Origin: Phytophthora quininea
Taxonomy: Eukaryota > Oomycota > Peronosporomycetes > Peronosporales > Peronosporaceae
DNA: 64,000 bases
Direction of reading: 5' to 3'
Assembly (NCBI GenBank): GCA_011947345.1
Contig: JAAVTG010000467.1
Span: 1-64,000, forward strand
Of the stretch, positions 20,666 to 30,986 are shown piece after piece; position 1 is the first letter of the stretch, and each line of letters starts with the position of its first letter. Both the position numbers and the translations under genes were made by a program. Under the pieces are notes generated by a model. It was given only the letters and a program-made list of their open reading frames with translations. It was not told the origin of the DNA and did not search any database.

Positions 20666-21290
20666 TGCCCCCTACGAGGACATGCACTCGGATGTCATTC
20701 CCATCATCTTCTTAAATTTTAACAACGGGCGAGACGGGAGTGGCTTTGTGAGTAAACCTGCAGGGTTTTCTTTCCGTTCACCTTCTCCAGTGTCCCGACT
20801 CCTTTCGTCGCCTCTTCACGCACAAAATGCTATCTCAACTCGATATGACGAGTTCTTCTGCTGAAAATCGGGTTGGTCGCGAGTGACAAGGCTGCTTTAA
20901 TGTCGATTCCGAGGCGACGTGACGTTTCAGCTTCCGGAAGCACCTCCCAAATTATATTTAGAATGCCTTTTCCATCCATTGTAACATCACACGAAGCGAT
21001 GTACTCCGCTTCCGCAGTGGATTGAGCGACTACGCTCTGTTGACGTGCTACCCAAGCCACAGCACCACCGGCAAGCATGAGTACATATCCGGTTACACTT
21101 TTTCACGTATCTGGGCAATTTCCCCAGTCACTAATTATCGCAAAACCCCACCAAATCAAAGCGCACTTCATCTTCTGCAGGCAGATCGCGTTTCGAGTAG
21201 AGAATATCCTCGTTTGCTGTCATGACAAGATAACGCATCAATCGCTTAACCGCACCACAAAGTTTCGCAGTTGGCTTCTCCACGTAGCGG

Positions 21291-22254
21291 TGTGGTGTAG
21301 CGGGATTTATCAAAATCCGCTTCCACTGCGCCCAGACACCGACTAACGGAGGGGTACTCCGATATCCGTGGGGATGCTGAAGTGTGCTCACCTTGTGTAC
21401 CCGTCGGCGGGCTGGATCTGCTCTTCAGGTGCTTCGAGGATGCTTGATCTGTCAAGATCGAACGTCTTGGCGGGACGTGGGAGGTCAGGAGCAGCGCGGG
21501 AATCTTCACTCTGCGTCCTTGAATATTTGCCAGACCAGTAATCGCTTGGATCTACTTGGATCTGGGGCCTGGATCTTGGATCCAGGTGGGGGTTGCCTTG
21601 AGGGTGTGTGGTCTTCCTTTTCCGTACTTGAACGCTTCCAATAGCGTGATCTTGGGGGGTTGAGGGTCGATCGGTCGTCCTGGCCAAGTAGTAACTCCAG
21701 TAGACCTTGGATCTGCACTTGGTACTTGTGGATCTAGACTGCGAGTGGATCTGGCCAATATATTATCCAGATCACCCGAGCACTGCTTGATCCGCGGTGA
21801 TCCCGACGTAGCTGGACTGGGCCAATGTAGATCCCGTGGTCTTATGCGCTAAGAAGGGCACTTGTGGTGTACAAGGCAAATTCGACTCTGTATTAAGCAA
21901 ATTATGAGTGGATCCATTGGAGATCCCATCCCAAAACCTATCGTCTGCACCATTTCTATACCTGCCGCTGGATGTTGTCGCTTGATCAGTCCTCTGGTGT
22001 GCCAGATCCACGTCTGGAACGGTCTTGGTTGCAGATCCGGGCTACCCACGTCTGGATCCAGTGTTTCCGCGATGTATCCATGTCTGATCCGGGAATCTGA
22101 GTCCGGATCCAGCATACTGCGTTGCAGATCCGGACCCCCTACGCTTGGATCCACTGCTCCCGCGGTGTACCCATGTCTGATCCGGGGATCTGAGTCCGGC
22201 TCCGGCATGCTGGGCTCCCATATCGCCCCATTTCCGGGAAAGCGCTTCACCACA
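21291..22254. mobile_element. 964-bp GGATC-rich element, unit 3
   Basis: Same ends, flanks and length as the unit 2 copy. Two G-run lengths differ (near 21600 and 21655). Confidence 0.7.
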
Positions 22255-22605
22255 GCGGCGCGATAAGGAAACTGAGGGTCACTTTCGGCATCTTTTGCTA
22301 CAGGATCGCTGCGGCTGTTTGTCTCCACTGGGTTCCGACAACCGTGTGACTTGGACATCCCAAATCGCTCCAGCACTTGCTTGCAATATTTAGCTTGCTT
22401 GATATGAATCCCATCATCTGCTACAAGTACTTCCACGCCCAAGCAGTCGTGCAACACGCCCTGGTCCTTGATCCCATACTGCTCGTTAATATTGCTAAAC
22501 AGCTCAACCTTGAAGTCTTCGCAGTTTGTGGCGCAAGTAACATCATCAACGTAAATCATGACCAAGGGCCAGCGTTGATTCATAGCGAACCAATACAAAC
22601 AGGGT

Positions 22606-22883
22606 GTGGGGATTTGTCAGGACTCTGTGGCATGGATGCACGCCAGCAGCTGTGGTGGCGTGGTTGCAGCAGTCTGGACGCATTGCAGTACCCGGGTGTA
22701 CGTGGTTGCAGTGCAACTGCAACTGCAACCGCTGCAGTAAAGATGCTGCAGCACCAAGGCGTAGCTCTAGAGCAAGAAGACGAAGTTCGTAGTGTAGCAT
22801 CCCTGACGGTTCTGCATCTTAATCTCACTTTTGCATTTTCAACGCAAGCAAAAAGTTCTTTAACAGCAAGCGCGACACGGCAC
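22606..22883. mobile_element. ~278-bp insertion with ACAGGGT duplication, unit 3
   Basis: Third copy, flanked by ACAGGGT at 22599-22605 and 22884-22890. Confidence 0.75.
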
Positions 22884-23405
22884 ACAGGGTTCTGTACTGC
22901 ACAACGAAAAACCTATCGTGACTAGCCATTCATGCAACTCGGAATTCCACTCCCGTCCAGACTGGCGCAATCCAAATAAAGCGTGGTTGACGCGATAGAC
23001 GCAGCCTTTTTGCAAGGAAATCCTGGCACCCACCTCACGAACTGGATAATTTTCAGGATAGCGTTCAGGTAAGCAGTATCGATGTCGCGCTGCCAAGGTG
23101 TCAATCCCAAAATGACACACAGCGCGAGTAACAACCTGAATGAGGCTATTTTTGCCACTGGCGAGAAAATACCGCCGTACTCGAAGTCAATTTCAGGCTT
23201 TTGATAGTTACCGCATGGTACTAAGCAAGGACGAAAGCGTACTACATATCCCAAGTTGTCTGTTTTCACTGGAAATCTCCACATCGTCCGCAGCAAAGTC
23301 TTGTCCTGTGGGGCCTCATCTTCTTTGATAAGTTCCAGTACTTCTTTCTACGGTTGCTTTCGAATCATCTCGTTTCGGATCTGTGCTTTGGTTGGTCGAA
23401 GAATT

Positions 23406-24038
23406 GGAGCGATCCCCGCAGCCGATCTGTGCGTCCTAGAGATAAACTAAAACCATTAAACATGCATAACAGGGGCACCAGGGCGATACAGATTTAAAAT
23501 CTGGTGGACCCCCATCAGACACACATTCGAACTTCTTGCACTTCAAAATGGACGGAAACCACGTGACGGCGCCGGTACTCGATGGAAGACGTTGAAGAGC
23601 TGTTGAATATGATCAATGAAGTCCACCAAACGCTGCCACAGGAGATAGTGAACGGCGTTAAGGCCTTGGGGAATCGTTCCACCTACGCTCCACTGACAAT
23701 CGTTAGAGTAGATCAGCAATCCCTACCAAGCAAAACTACTTACGGAGCTTCAAAGTAATGGAGTATGTAGTGGAAGCAGTGCCGGTTGTCAGGATAAATG
23801 CCTTGTTGTTCCCAGCGCCATAAATCGCCTCTCCACGCGCCCGTGACGTCGTTCCGGTGCAGATCTGCTCATGTGAAGTCGTTTTGCCCCTCACTGTCGC
23901 CTTCTGCGCTCTCAAGTTGTCGTTGTAGAGATCGCTTGAGTGCGGAATCAAATCTGAAACACAAAACGTTGCGGGTGGAGGCCCAATGCCTCCTAAATGT
24001 ATGTCTAGGACGCACAGATCGGCTGCGGGAATCGCTCC
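23406..24038. mobile_element. 633-bp inverted-ended element, unit 3/4 junction
   Basis: Third copy, with the same inverted ends at 23406-23439 and 24005-24038. Confidence 0.6.
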
Positions 24039-24049
24039 ATTGTCGGTGC

Positions 24050-24937
24050 TTACATAATCACCTTCAAGACTTGTAATGCCAGTTTCTTGGCTGGAGTTGC
24101 TGTCTGCTGTTGAAAATGGCTCATGCTGTGGCTGTTGTCGACCGGAGTTCCAACGTCGCCGGCCACACTGGACCACAGCCGACTCGATGCGACCTCCACG
24201 CTGCGAGTCAGCAATAGCTCTCGATGGAAATCCATTCGCTGCTGCATGGTCAAGTGCATCCGTTGCGCCACCTCGTCCTCGAGCAGCAATGCGTCGCAAA
24301 GACTCAGCTGGTCGGAGCTCTGCTGTGCGGTAACTTCACTGTAACTCCATTGATCTGGTACGTGAGCAGCTTCTCTATCGATTCCACCAGTAGTATCCGC
24401 CTCGTCTTGCTTTAAAACTGGTCGGCGGTGACGCTTGTGACTGCGCTTGGCGTGTTTATCCGGCAATCTCAGTAGATCGAGCCGCGATCGCTCGTAGTTG
24501 ATGCGGTACTTTTGTAAGTGAGACTTGATGTGCTCCGTCGTGAGTCCTGCCACTTCCTCTTCTTTCGCCATCAACTACCAACGAGTACAATGAGCTTTTT
24601 AATCCCCTTAAACACCCTCGACAGGATGGTAACGTACAGCTAGAAGGGACTTGGGCGACGCATTCCTCACACCTACTGGCAAGTTTAACACGCAAGGAAG
24701 AGATCACTAAAGTCGGAAGCACACTTTCCAACTCGAATTTGCCACCAACGTACGCTCGAAGACTGCACTCACGAAACGGAGGTGCAGCTCGTCCGTCCAC
24801 AGAAATCGCTTCCTTTTGGCTTTGCTCTTGGCCACTGGACTGGGGTGCACCTTGTTTGACGTGGCAAGCTGATCCTGCTGCGCCAACTTGGACAAGGCTT
24901 CGACCGCTTCAAAGGTCGAGATGGAGTCGTCCGCCAT
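24050..24937 (-). CDS. C-terminally truncated MYB transcription factor, array copy 4
   Basis: Exons are 24937-24754, 24675-24638 and 24574-24050. The protein is the same as copy 3, including the Ile variant and the foreign C-terminal tail. Confidence 0.8.
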
Positions 24938-25140
24938 GGATCCTCTTGGACGGTCCGGGTGGTCTCCAGCAGTGTGTGAATCTGGGATTTGGGAATGAGT
25001 CACGCAGAACTGAAGGACGTGTGATACTCACGGTAAAAGCCCTTGTAGCTTGGCGGAATCGAGCCCGTCCACTTTATGAATGAGCCGAGATGCGAGGGGA
25101 TAGTGGCGAGCGGCAGCGTTGAATCTGGACGCAGCCACGT

Positions 25141-26127
25141 TTAGTTTTCGTCTCGGAAGCGCTGCTTGAGCCAACCCACCAAGTACCGCATCACGTCGTC
25201 TCTCTCGGGGTCTTCCAGCAGGCAGTGATACAATCCGTGAAAAACTTTGACTTCCTTGTCCTGACTGGCCAGTCGATCGAAAAAGCGCACGGCTTCTCGC
25301 TGACACACGACTCGATCTGCAGAGCCCATCAAAAACAGCGCCGGGATCCGACAGAAGGCGCTTCCAGCCTGGGAAACGCTTGGATCGATGGCCAACGCTC
25401 GCATCGCTTTTAGTGTTTCGGACCCCATCCGCGCCGTCACCTTCTGCGTGTTGGTCGTCAACGGATCATTGTCAAAGTCTTCAAAGTAGCCAGGGTCTCG
25501 ACACAGCCAGTCTCGCTTGACTGCAGGCACGATATGCGCCTTCGGGAACAGAGTCGACAAGGGTCCTGCAAACGCAGCTTGTAGACGAAGAACCGGCGTC
25601 AGCTGTATAGAAAAGGAAGGCCCGATGAAGCACATGGCAGCGAAGTGATGGTGGGAAGATAATGCCGTGTGGATGCCGACCAACGTTCCGTACGAGTACG
25701 CACCAAGCACCAGCGGAACGGAAGAGTTTGAAGCCATTTCCGGGACGATCGAACGCCGTGTAAAACTCACGAACTCGTTCGTATCGTCGACGAAGTGTCG
25801 GAACCGCGACGTGTGAGCACGAACTCCAGAGATGCTCGAGTCGCTCGCTCCATGGCTAATCAAGTCGTAGGCCACGACGCCGAAGCCTTGCTCGCACAGA
25901 TACTCGTACAAGAAGGAGTACCGTCGACAGTGGTCCCCAAGAGCATGCAAGAACACCACGACAGCTCGAAGCCTGTTCTTCTTGTGGCTGGTGTCCGGGA
26001 ACACTGCCAAGTAGAAGAGTTGCTGGCGTCGAGAGTTCTGGAACGTGCCTTCTTGGTGTCGAAGTGTAGACGGGAGTGGGTGGCCGCGAAGTTCGCTGCA
26101 AGTGTTTGACAACTCAACGTGAGGCAT
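25141..26127 (-). CDS. alpha/beta hydrolase, monoglyceride lipase-like, array copy 4
   Basis: The 328-residue protein is the same as copies 2 and 3, with the catalytic Ser/Asp/His motifs present. It is divergent from the intact YIP1 gene (382 bp between starts). Confidence 0.85.
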   Translation of the reverse strand: MPHVELSNTCSELRGHPLPSTLRHQEGTFQNSRRQQLFYLAVFPDTSHKKNRLRAVVVFLHALGDHCRRYSFLYEYLCEQGFGVVAYDLISHGASDSSISGVRAHTSRFRHFVDDTNEFVSFTRRSIVPEMASNSSVPLVLGAYSYGTLVGIHTALSSHHHFAAMCFIGPSFSIQLTPVLRLQAAFAGPLSTLFPKAHIVPAVKRDWLCRDPGYFEDFDNDPLTTNTQKVTARMGSETLKAMRALAIDPSVSQAGSAFCRIPALFLMGSADRVVCQREAVRFFDRLASQDKEVKVFHGLYHCLLEDPERDDVMRYLVGWLKQRFRDEN

Positions 26128-26509
26128 TGTTGAGCTTGTGGACCACGTGAGACCTTCGAAATTGAACGCTGAAGTATCTGACGCAGCGAACTCAATCGAG
26201 AGGCAGACAGACGTGGTTTCAAAGGTACTATGTGCTTGGAGATATCGTACAACTGATAGGTGAAACATCAAGGTTCATATCGAGTGGCCATGGTTTACTT
26301 TTCATCCCACTGCGTCAACTGGAGACACGTGGTCCTTATCTCTCTTCGGGTCTCGCCTAATTTATGATATGGAAACTGCTCTAGAGAGAGATGTTCTTCT
26401 CGCCAGACACAATAACCTTTTCGTGATAAAGTTATTTAAAATAACCTTGTTCAATGTAATGTGATGTGGCTCACACAAAACGACGCGTCATTTCCCCATT
26501 TTAGCCAAG
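26128..26509. promoter_or_regulatory. divergent promoter region of hydrolase copy 4 and intact YIP1
   Basis: AATAAC/GTTATT inverted repeats occupy about 26411-26448. TCATTTCCCCATTTTAG at 26488-26504 resembles the oomycete Inr plus FPR core promoter just upstream of the YIP1 ATG. The sequence variant here (TTTTCGTGATAAAG) matches unit 1, not units 2 and 3. Confidence 0.6.
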
Positions 26510-27363
26510 ATGAACATGAACATGGACCCGAACGCGACGAGCCCGTGGTTCACGGCGGAGAACGAGTACCCGTCCATGAGCGCGCAGCAGCCGCACCCGA
26601 ACAGCAACAGCGGCACTTCTGGCTTCCACTCGTCGGCGCCCAGCTCGCAGTCGGGCGTCAGCGGCACCGTCGGCTCCACGGACGGCGGATACTATGACGA
26701 CGACGATGAGTTCGCCAACGAACCCCCACTTTTGGAAGGTACATTCATCCCTATAGTAGACTATATTTAGAGACGATTCTGATCTGCTTTGTGCTTTAGA
26801 ATTGGGCATCAACTTCGACCACATCTGGGCCAAGACAGTGTCAGTGCTGCTGCCGTCCAAGAAGATCGACGAGCACATTCTGGACGACGCTGATCTGGCC
26901 GGGCCTCTGGTCTTTTGCTTCTTATTCGGCATGTGTCTGCTATTGGTACGTTGAAAAAGCTTGCTTTCTATTTTAAATTTAGGGGCGAATGGTAACGTCC
27001 TTCTTGCAGGCTGCTAAAGTGCATTTCGGCTACATTTACGGCTTCGGAGTGCTGTCGTGTCTGTTCATGTACCTGCTGATGAACTTGCTGTCTCCGGAAC
27101 GGACCATCGACATCTACCGCGTCTGCTCCGTGCTCGGTTACTGTCTACTGCCAATCATCGCCCTCGCAGCCGTCAACATCGTCGTCTCGGTGAAAGATTT
27201 GGGCATCTTTGGCTTCGTTCTGGCCAGTGTGTGCGCGCTCTGGAGCACCCACACGGCCTCGAGGTTCTTCGAGAAGGCGCTGTACATGACGGAGCAAAAG
27301 TACCTAGTCATGTACCCAACCATGCTCGTCTACAGCTGCTTCGTACTCATTGCAGTTTTCTAA
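26510..27363 (+). CDS. YIP1: YIP1 family protein (YIPF5/Yip1-like), intact
   Basis: A three-exon gene of 242 residues. Exons are 26510-26738, 26800-26945 and 27010-27363, with introns GTACAT...TTTAG and GTACGT...TGCAG in correct phase. The N-terminal third is Ser/Gly/Asn-rich and cytosolic. The conserved YIPF signature [10 protein letters not shown] follows, then [26 protein letters not shown] and VLGYCLLPI. About five hydrophobic segments make up the C-terminal Yip1 domain. The family acts in ER-to-Golgi vesicle budding and binds Rab GTPases through this domain. This is the only complete YIP1 copy; units 1-3 hold its first 44 codons. Start ATG 26510 is preceded by a good core promoter match. 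Confidence 0.9.
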
Positions 27364-27998
27364 AGCGCGAGAATCGGTATGCTCAGATTGCATGTATTTT
27401 GCTATAATACGCACGAGAACATGGTTGTTCGTCTCGAATGGCTTTCGATGGTTTTATTGGCGAGTTCTCTGGATTTTTAGACCCAGAGTGTCTGTAGGAC
27501 TGCGACCGAGGAACATGAAGAACTGCAGCGTCACGAAGGAGCTCGCTCCTGCAAAATTGAAGTTGGAGATGTTGGTAGCCTGCGAAATCAACTCGCAAGC
27601 GAGCACGACGCAATAGCGCAGTGGGAACACCAACTAAAACAAGTGACAAAGCAACAGGCAGGAACAGCGAGGGAGTTGGAGGCAGCATTGGCAGGAGTGA
27701 ACAAACGGTAACACCACGATGAAGTACTCGCGGCGCTCTTAATGAACGCTCGATATTGCAGAGACGAAAGTTGGATCCGCATCCAGAAAGAGAGGGCAGA
27801 AACGAATACTGAAGCGCAAAAGGCTAAGAGCTGGTATTGTCCGACAAACGACTGAGGAAAAGACTCGCGCCTCAAAGCTCTACGTGTAAGAAATGCTTGC
27901 TGAAAGGAAACTGCACAAACAACTCATAGACCTGCAGAAATGAAGCCACCATGCGACCGCGCATCCTGAGCATGTAGCTTCAGTCTCTCATTTGCAGG
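27364..27998 (+). pseudogene. intergenic with remnant of a coiled-coil protein
   Basis: No intact gene. At about 27510-27950 the plus strand encodes Glu/Gln/Lys-rich heptad-like sequence (for example IAQWEHQLKQVTKQQAGTA, RIQKERAETNTEAQKAK) interrupted by stops, suggesting a decayed coiled-coil gene. The extreme end resembles the leader of the following armadillo gene. Confidence 0.4.
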
Positions 27999-29823
27999 AT
28001 GAAGCTCTGGCCCTCTACTGCTCGATCGTCCCGATATCGGTGCACTGCCGTCCTCCCTTCCCAGTTGATCCGCTTGGTGTCAAACGGGGAGCCTTTGATG
28101 AAACAACAAGCAGCGCAGAAGCTGGCCGAGTTGGCGTTGAAGCACACGCACCGTGTTGTTATTTCAAGGATCGGTGGTATGCGTGTCTTGGTATCACATC
28201 TTACATCCGAGAGCGAACTCGACCGACTCAAGACACTCGTCGTGAGTGCACTATGGAACTTGGCTTTCCTGGATGCCAACAGGATCGAAATCGCTCGTGC
28301 CACCCCCGTGGTGGTGAATCTGCTCCGATCGGACAATGAAGAGCTCAAGTCTGACGGTGGGACTGCTGTCCGAGTTGGCCATCGATTTCGAGACTCACCA
28401 AGCAATCGTCGTCGCAGGTGGGATACCAGCCCTGGTCGACCAGACGATAAAAGGGGCACCGCTACCAAAGAGAACGCGACGCGAGCGCCTTGGCGTCTTG
28501 CTGCTAATGAAACCAACCGACTGGTGATCGAGAGAGAAGGCTGCAGTTCCGCGGTATTTGAGTTATTCGCAGACTGCAACGATGACCAGAAGACGAGCAG
28601 TATCGGATTGCTACGAGAGCTGGCACAAGAAGAAGATATCGAAGTCGTCATTCGTAACCCGCTTGGTGTTGTGGAATTGCTTCGTAGCGGCACCATCTCC
28701 CAAAGGAGCACGCGACTATCGCGTTGAGGGAGTTGACGAAGACCAGCCAGTACAGCCAGGCCTGGGTTATCAAGGTAGGGGGCCCAGGGCGCTCGTGGCG
28801 TTGATTCAAGATGTCGACTTTCGGCAACGGGGAGCTGCAGCTCAGACGATTGAGAACTTAGCTGGAACTTATGCTCACAACCATCCCTGGTACCGAGGAC
28901 AACTTGAAGCGGCTCACTGTGGACCGCCGGTCGTGGCCTTGCTCCGAGACAGCGACGTAGATCAACAAGTTGCACTGTGCCATACGTTAGAAAGATTGAC
29001 ACTCACAGCATACTCTGGATATGCGATCAAGCAAGCTGGAGGGGTGAAGCTGCTGTTGGAATTGCTCTCCTGTGAGGATCCCCGCCTCCCAATTAGCGCG
29101 TTGTGTGCGCTCCAGCATTTGGAGTTCCAGTTTGACGAAATTGCGAGTGCCATGCCCCACATCGTGGCTCTGATCAGTCCCGATCTCGTGGCCTTACGAG
29201 CTGTGGCCAACATCGTTCGGAAACTATCGCACTCATCGTGCAGAGCCGAGATTGCTCGACTTGGGGAGCAGATCGGCTGGTTGCGCTGCTAGAGGACGGA
29301 GCCGACGACGTGAAACTGGAGGCACTGTGGATGCTACGGCATATCGGCGACCGGGTCCATCTGTGGAGCGGAGTGTCGGCATTGGTAAAGTTGGTGGAAA
29401 GCAGTACTTGGGGGCACAGTGTTGCAGCACTTAACATCCTGGAAAGGATGGCGTCGAACGACAACAGGATTGGAACCAACTGCGCCGCGATCGTGGAGGC
29501 TGGCGGGATTCCAGTCCTGATGGAAATGTTAGCAGTGGACAGCTACGACGTGACGTCGCTGGTAGTTCGTGTGTTGAGTAAAATCTCGTCGTACGAGGGT
29601 AATGTCACGACTATCGTGGAGCTGGACGCTATCCCCAAGACTGATTGCGGTTGTCAAGTCAAGAAGAGGAGGTGTTGACGATGCAATCAGCACTTTGAAC
29701 AATCTGGGGAGCACAACAGAGATCAAAGCTGCGGTCGAGGAGGCCGTCAGATATACTAGACTCTATAGAGGCAATGGTAAGGTTTACGAGGAAGGGAACG
29801 GTGGCGTAGGTGGGTGCGCCTAA
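27999..29823 (+). pseudogene. armadillo-repeat protein copy A, decayed
   Basis: Start MKLW fits the family start M-x-x-LWSS seen in copies D, E and F. Recognisable repeat units include QKLAELALKHTHRVVISRIG, ALWNLAFLDANRIEIARATP, LLSELAIDFETHQAIVVAGG, KENATRAPWRLAANETNR, GLLRELAQ and GGVKLLLELLSC. They are read in three frames. A two-base loss near 28350 and further breaks near 28450, 28700, 29270 and 29640 make this a real pseudogene rather than run-length error. The family resembles Vac8-like ARM proteins that act as protein-protein interaction scaffolds. A frame change at the KGAPLP site is shared with copy B, so it predates their duplication. Confidence 0.8.
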
Positions 29824-29862
29824 CCTCGCGTCCCCATACTCGCACTGGCTCAGTAGCTTCCA

Positions 29863-30581
29863 TTACAAGATGTTGTCGAGTTTTTGGCCCCGCGCCTCGA
29901 CAAGTATGAGCGAGCAGAGGCTATGGGAGCTGCCCCCAGCAAAGTCGATCACGAGAAGGGTCCGAACCACATTGGCGAATCCTTTCAAGCTCGCCTCGCA
30001 AAGCATTGTAAGCCCGCAGTACTCCCCAACGTCGACATCTGCGTCTTCATCGACATGGCTATCGTTGGTAAAAGCTGTATCCCTGTGTTGTCCCGCAAGC
30101 TGATGAATGCCTCGTTCTCGATTAGAACCAACCGCATCGACATGTCCTTTCGAACTAAGACTACCGGTAGAGTGCCTTTCCTTCGGATTCTGACGATCAA
30201 TTAAAGCGCTTTTCGTCAACAGCACCGACGCCAAACCTGCAAGACCGAAGTAAGCGGCGAATACCCTTCGTCGTCAGGCCCACACAAAGATGTCTCTCGC
30301 GCTTTACCAGATAAGTCGATATCAGCTCCATTGTCAACGAGGGTACGAACGGCGTCAATGTGGGCGTGATCGCATGCGATGTGCAATGCTGTCACGTGGC
30401 GTGCAGTTTGTCAATCAAAATCTGCATCCTCTTCCCCAAGCAACAACACCACTGCATCGTGTTCCTGGTCCTTCCATCCCGTTGTCTGTGCAACGTCTTG
30501 AATCTGGACGAGCTGCCGCACTGCAGGTAGATCACCCCTCCTTAAGGCTTCACGTAGCTGTTCTTCGCCTCCATGTGCCAT
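29863..30581 (-). pseudogene. ankyrin-repeat protein, decayed
   Basis: Minus strand from ATG 30581. The first part (REALRRGDLPAVRQLV) is a typical ankyrin-protein opening. TALHIACDHAHIDAVRTLVD then NGADIDL is a clear ankyrin repeat at about 30300-30380, and LCEASLKGFANVVRTLL is another at about 29980. In-frame TGA codons near 30410 and 30218 and a frame change separate them. A generic protein-binding scaffold is presumed; the gene is inactive as written. Confidence 0.7.
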
Positions 30582-30986
30582 GTTTCAAGTGCTCTGCCAG
30601 TTGAAGAACGATTCAAAACCCAGGGACTGCCGAAACGAAGAGATTAGCCACTCGACTAGACTTGGGATATGCAGCAGACAGCCAACAGGCTTGATGCCAT
30701 CAGTACTCCTTTGGCGAAATGCTATTTCCAAAGTCATGTTGTCATAGTAGATGACGTTGTTTGTCGGTCGGTAACTCACCATTCATGATCCCATCGCGAT
30801 TAAACACTCTTGCCCGCAAACACAGCTTGAAGCAGATCGCAGCCAAAGTCTCACGTCGCGGCTTCTCTGCATTGATCAACACACCATCCGTTTCCATTGC
30901 ATCTCGTGCTGGGCATTGGTGGTGCTGCTTCTCATCTATGAAAGTCATTCTCCGTGTTGCCAGATTCGTCACACACCACCTAAGCG
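30582..30986. other. intergenic, upstream of lectin gene
   Basis: About 400 bp. A minus-strand reading frame covering 30742-30985 has plausible composition (MTFIDEKQHHQCPARDAMET) but no recognised domain or start, so it is left uncalled. The last bases are the lectin leader. Confidence 0.4.

Larger units (their letters stand above)
20666..23405 (-). mobile_element. 5'-truncated Copia fragment with nested insertions, unit 3
   Basis: Copy of the unit 2 spacer. RNase H motif STAEAEYIASC and RT motif YVDDV are visible. Nested elements lie at 21291-22254 and 22606-22883. Confidence 0.85.
17902..24090. repeat. tandem array unit 3 (6,189 bp)
   Basis: Nearly identical to unit 2, including the 964-bp insertion. 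Length differences relative to unit 2 lie mainly in homopolymers. Confidence 0.95.
24091..26641. repeat. tandem array unit 4 (partial, 2,551 bp)
   Basis: The last unit contains MYB and hydrolase copies and then continues into the complete YIP1 gene instead of the Copia spacer. Homology with the other units ends at 26641, the base at which the LTR sits in units 1-3. Confidence 0.95.

Noticed and set aside
6300..26641. Possibility that the array is an assembly duplication
   Set aside because: Units differ by real insertions (964 bp, 125 bp), coding substitutions and promoter variants, so at least units 1, 2/3 and 4 are distinct. Only the separation of units 2 and 3 could still be questioned.
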